A DNA stretch of 64,000 bases from Diploscapter coronatus (taxonomy: Eukaryota; Nematoda; Chromadorea; Rhabditida; Rhabditidae): positions 47,577,201 to 47,641,200 of the forward strand of contig OZ038422.1 of the NCBI GenBank assembly GCA_964036155.1. Reading direction: 5' to 3'. The notes beneath the pieces were generated by a model, which saw only the letters and a list, made by a program, of their open reading frames with translations, did not search any database and was not told the DNA's origin. Position numbers and translations under genes: made by a program. Positions 60,851 to 64,000 of this stretch are shown in pieces; the first letter of the stretch is position 1, and each line of letters opens with the position of its first letter.

Positions 60851-62499
60851 TAAATAATAAATGATTTTTCAAATGGATGTTAGGCGGTGAATTTGGTAAT
60901 TTTTTCAAGAATAAATTATTCTTAAAAGAATCTATAAATGAAGAACAAGCTTTGTAGATAGATTTTACGAATCTGTTGAGCACTGTAATATGACTATATC
61001 AATTATTCGTATGTTCTCGAAAAATTGAAACTGATTTCAAAGTCCCAAAGTCACACATGAGCCATTTTTAACTTCGCACAGTTGAGAATTTACCGAGACC
61101 TTTCCCATGCTCACATCCATTCTTCATCACGAATTCTGTCCTGAGCAAGAAATTTTTGAACTCGTTTTGGGCGCCATTTTCATTATTCGGAAAATAGTCT
61201 GGCTGATATTTTTCTTGGATTGTAACGATTTTCAGGATACAATTTGGGTATTGTGAGAACTAAAACATTCATACTTATCAGCAACTCACGGGAAAAGTAT
61301 ATACTCCACTTCAACTTTGAATATGAAATCGCCCTGACTCTTAGTTTAATGACATCCGAAATTAAATATAGCAAAAATTAAGCGACAACAATAGGCCATG
61401 CTTCACTTCTTTACTAGCATGTGCTAAAGATTAACACGATTGAATAGAATAAAGCATAAAAATAAGAATAAGTTTTACTCTCACAGTATCTTGCAACATA
61501 CTGCGGATTAATTCATGCAAAATGACAAAAATAACCTATTCAAAGGTTCTTAAGGAATGAGAAGATTTTTGTATTCACTAATTTGCAGCCATATGCTTGT
61601 GTTCAATTTCGACCTTTGAAAAGTTAAATATAAAAAATATTTCAACTTCAATAATGTAGCCCAAAAGATCAGACCTGTAAACTTTCATTAAGGACTTGGT
61701 TAACCTTTGTTGTATTGCAGTTAGTAGTTAACCTGTTGTTTTGTTGTTTGAGTTTTGGGCTTTAGGCTTTGGGATTTTTTCTCTTATAATACTTCCTGGG
61801 TGCTGAATTACCAGTGAGACTTCTAGATTTTAACTTCAAATAAAATAGCCTGTATAAGTCATTTTTGGTGAGCTTGTGCAACAATTGGTGAATTTGGATG
61901 CGAAAACTAAAAATTTGCTTTTTCAAGGTAACTAAAACTACAGTATGCCAAGCTAAGTTCATTACGAAAATAACTTTGTTAAAAATTGAAAAAAGTACAA
62001 TCGAATAAATAGGTGGAAAAATAGATTATTATAGAGAAAAAAAGAAATTCCCCTAAGAAACCCGCCTTTTAAGAAAATTTGATAAAGTTCAATCGATCTA
62101 AAATTCCTGAAAAATCACGGAAGAGAACGGTAGTGGAAAATTAAGAAATGAAAATAGGTAAAGTGGTTGGAAAATGCATTTCAAAGAAAAAAAATTCAAC
62201 TTCCTTACTATTTCAGAGTTCAGATCAATGATAAGAGCAGTTCATCAGTATTTTTAGGTGGAATCATGGAAAGTTCACTTATTTTTAGGAAAACATGAGT
62301 TTAAAAAAAAAAAATAGAGAAATGGGTGAAATTTTAGAAGTTCATTTCGCAAAGTTAATCAATTTTTCTCTAGAAAAAGGTGTGAACTCGAAAAATTTTT
62401 CCATAAAAGTTTCACTTTTTCAGAGAAAAAAGGACGAACTTTACAAAATACTTTCTTTAGTTTTAGACGACGTCATAGTTACAGTAATCCAATTTTGTG
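60851..62499. other. Unit D flank and mosaic boundary
   Basis: 60851-61300 is the Helitron 3' flank shared with A and C. 61300-61690 is unique. 61690-61830 matches the AP-3 beta flank (2180-2309), and 61830-62160 matches 49247-49580. From about 62160 the sequence is unique downstream region of the next gene. No coding frame was supported. Confidence 0.55.
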
Positions 62500-63880
62500 T
62501 TATTTGTCGCTGAGCAGAGGCATGAAGTTCTGGGGCTCCTTGACCGACAAAATTTGCTCCATTCGTCGGATAGTTTCCTTAAATTTTTAAATGATGCCTC
62601 CTAGAAAAATTACGCTTTTCCAAAAAGGGAATTTTCAAAACCCACTCTCAACCCGGTGCACTTCTCCTCGCACAGAGAGACCTCGTGAGTCTGAACCGAT
62701 ACGAGCGCCGCTGCCGTCTTTGCCTTGATCATCTGAAAAAATTTGTTTTTAGGGGGCAGTTTTTATCAATCAATTTTTTAAGGGTGGGGTTTAACAGTTT
62801 TCTTGCAAAAGAGGTGCGCATAAATTTTTTCGATTGATTTTTTCGACCCACCTCTGCCACTAATTTGTTCTCGGTCGCCAGCGACTGAACGTTGAGTTCG
62901 GCCTAAAAATTGACTTTTTATTTTCTAGAAAATTAGAATACTTTCGGAAAGAAACGAGTTAAAATTATCTATTTTCAGGGAAATTACTAAAAATTTCATT
63001 TTTCTCCAAAAATTAGCACACTTACCAATTCTTTGTCCTCGATCAAGCCGAGTTTGCGTTTGAGCGCTTGAGCCAAGTCGGCTCTGTAGAATCGTTTCCA
63101 CTCCTCGTTTACGGGGCTCTCTTCTTTTGCCTGAAAATCGATAAATCGCAAAATCCAACGCATCTGTCCTAAAGAGCTATGTAAGACCAAAACATTTCTT
63201 TTTTTTTCGGAAAATCAATAAAATCCAGCATTTTACCTTGGTACACAGAAAATCAATGAGTTTTGAAAAAAAAGCAATAGCATTATTCGAAAAGATACTA
63301 CTATAAACTCAATGCAATAGAGATAAAGGAAGGTAAGGGATTATTCAGTTTCTGAGATTATTTTTTGCAAACTACCATAACCCAGATACCGTACCTTTTT
63401 GGCAGGTGGTTGACTGTCGACGGAGGGCGACGGTCTTCTGATACTTTGAGAATTTGCGGCCGAACTCGAATGGACCCTCGATAAAGAGCCCCTTTCTCGG
63501 TCGTCGTAGGTTCGGCGTGATGAGCTGAAAATTGAAAATTTCGAAAAGGATTATTACTGTATTATTAACATTGTTCCAGTCGGTCTTTATGACCTATGCT
63601 CTATCATAGAGCAAACCATATGGAATCACTGTAGAGCTTTTGAATGGGAATAGACTAGATAGTGCTTGAAACCTATGTTCCATTAGTTAGTGAAAGATTG
63701 AAGAACTACTATATAAATGCTAGAGCAAATATCCCATCTGAGTTTCTATGCCTATTTCATATTATGGAGCGAGTTAATTTATATTTTTAGAATTACTGTA
63801 ACTACCGTATACCTGTGATGATGGTTGCTACCAGCCGAAGAGGGTCGATCGTTTGAAGGCTCATCCACAGAACGACGGTA
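62500..63880 (-). CDS. Unrecognised protein, C-terminal part, probably coiled coil (5' end outside window)
   Basis: Six exons join in frame: 63880-63813, 63524-63395, 63130-63026, 62902-62852, 62732-62646, 62577-62500 (TAA). About 172 residues are visible. The first part is Ser/Arg/Pro-rich and probably disordered (NHHHS, SSRRTYDDRERGS, RRPSPSVDSQPPAKK). Then comes a charged helical stretch (NEEWKRFYRADLAQALKRKL, ELNVQSLATENKLVAE, ETIRRMEQILSVKE) and a short tail NFMPLLSDK. Heptad-like spacing of Leu/Ile/Val suggests a coiled coil. Higher GC, clean splice sites and consistent phases make this a real single-copy gene. The family was not recognised. Confidence 0.72.
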
Positions 63881-64000
63881 CTGAAAAATCAAAATTTTAT
63901 TCTAAAAATCCAAATGCCAGAAAAATAGATCAGTTGTTGCACTTCTTCATCATGACCTAATATTTTTTGAAACAAGAATTTAAAAAAATGTATTTTCCGA

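Overview
This is nuclear DNA from a nematode. The evidence is AT-rich sequence, many short exons with worm-type splice sites (TTTTCAG acceptors, GTAAG donors), an AP-3 beta gene, expanded metabotropic-glutamate-receptor (mGluR) and 7TM chemoreceptor genes, a CYP2-clan P450, and Tc1/mariner, Helitron and LTR debris. The species cannot be named from the sequence.

Layout. 1-1913 is the 3' end of an AP-3 beta-subunit gene (+). 2310-2683 is an internally deleted mariner. 3403-9151 is mGluR copy A (-). 9413-10994 is a TIR transposon insertion, followed by a Helitron remnant (11407-12139) and a MITE. 13602-16041 is an apparently intact 14-exon cytochrome P450 (-). 16279-16663 is a second mariner derivative, and 17122-17649 an unrecognised ORF (-). 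18200-19890 is a foldback repeat. From about 20440 to 43640 runs a very large, imperfect inverted duplication with arms of about 11.5 kb. Its left arm holds a 5'-truncated mGluR copy B (+) and an intact 7TM chemoreceptor (-). Its right arm holds the mutated mirror copy of that receptor (+), a fragment of a second receptor (+), and the 3' half of mGluR copy C (-). Its centre (about 32000) is itself a 2.2-kb foldback element of the same family as 18200-19890. Copy C continues to 46293 and is followed by a Helitron (47035-48571). 50192-51494 is a Tc1/mariner element with intact ends and a dead transposase. 52481-59071 is mGluR copy D (-), followed by another Helitron (59321-60850). 62500-63880 is the 3' part of an unrecognised, probably coiled-coil gene (-).

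How it fits together. A, C and D are same-orientation copies of a roughly 10-kb unit (mGluR gene plus upstream flank with Helitron). B is an inverted partial copy. The paralogues are mosaics: neighbouring blocks group as A+B versus C+D in one place and A+D versus B+C in another, which points to repeated recombination or gene conversion. Because the copies can be compared, several insertions have a visible empty site and target-site duplication. Only copy B keeps what looks like the native receptor C-terminus. In A, C and D that end was replaced by a 50-bp palindrome belonging to a transposon family also present as a 1.6-kb element.

Most of the rest is intronic or repeat-derived. No CRISPR, rRNA or convincing functional tRNA was seen; there is one tRNA-like relic.
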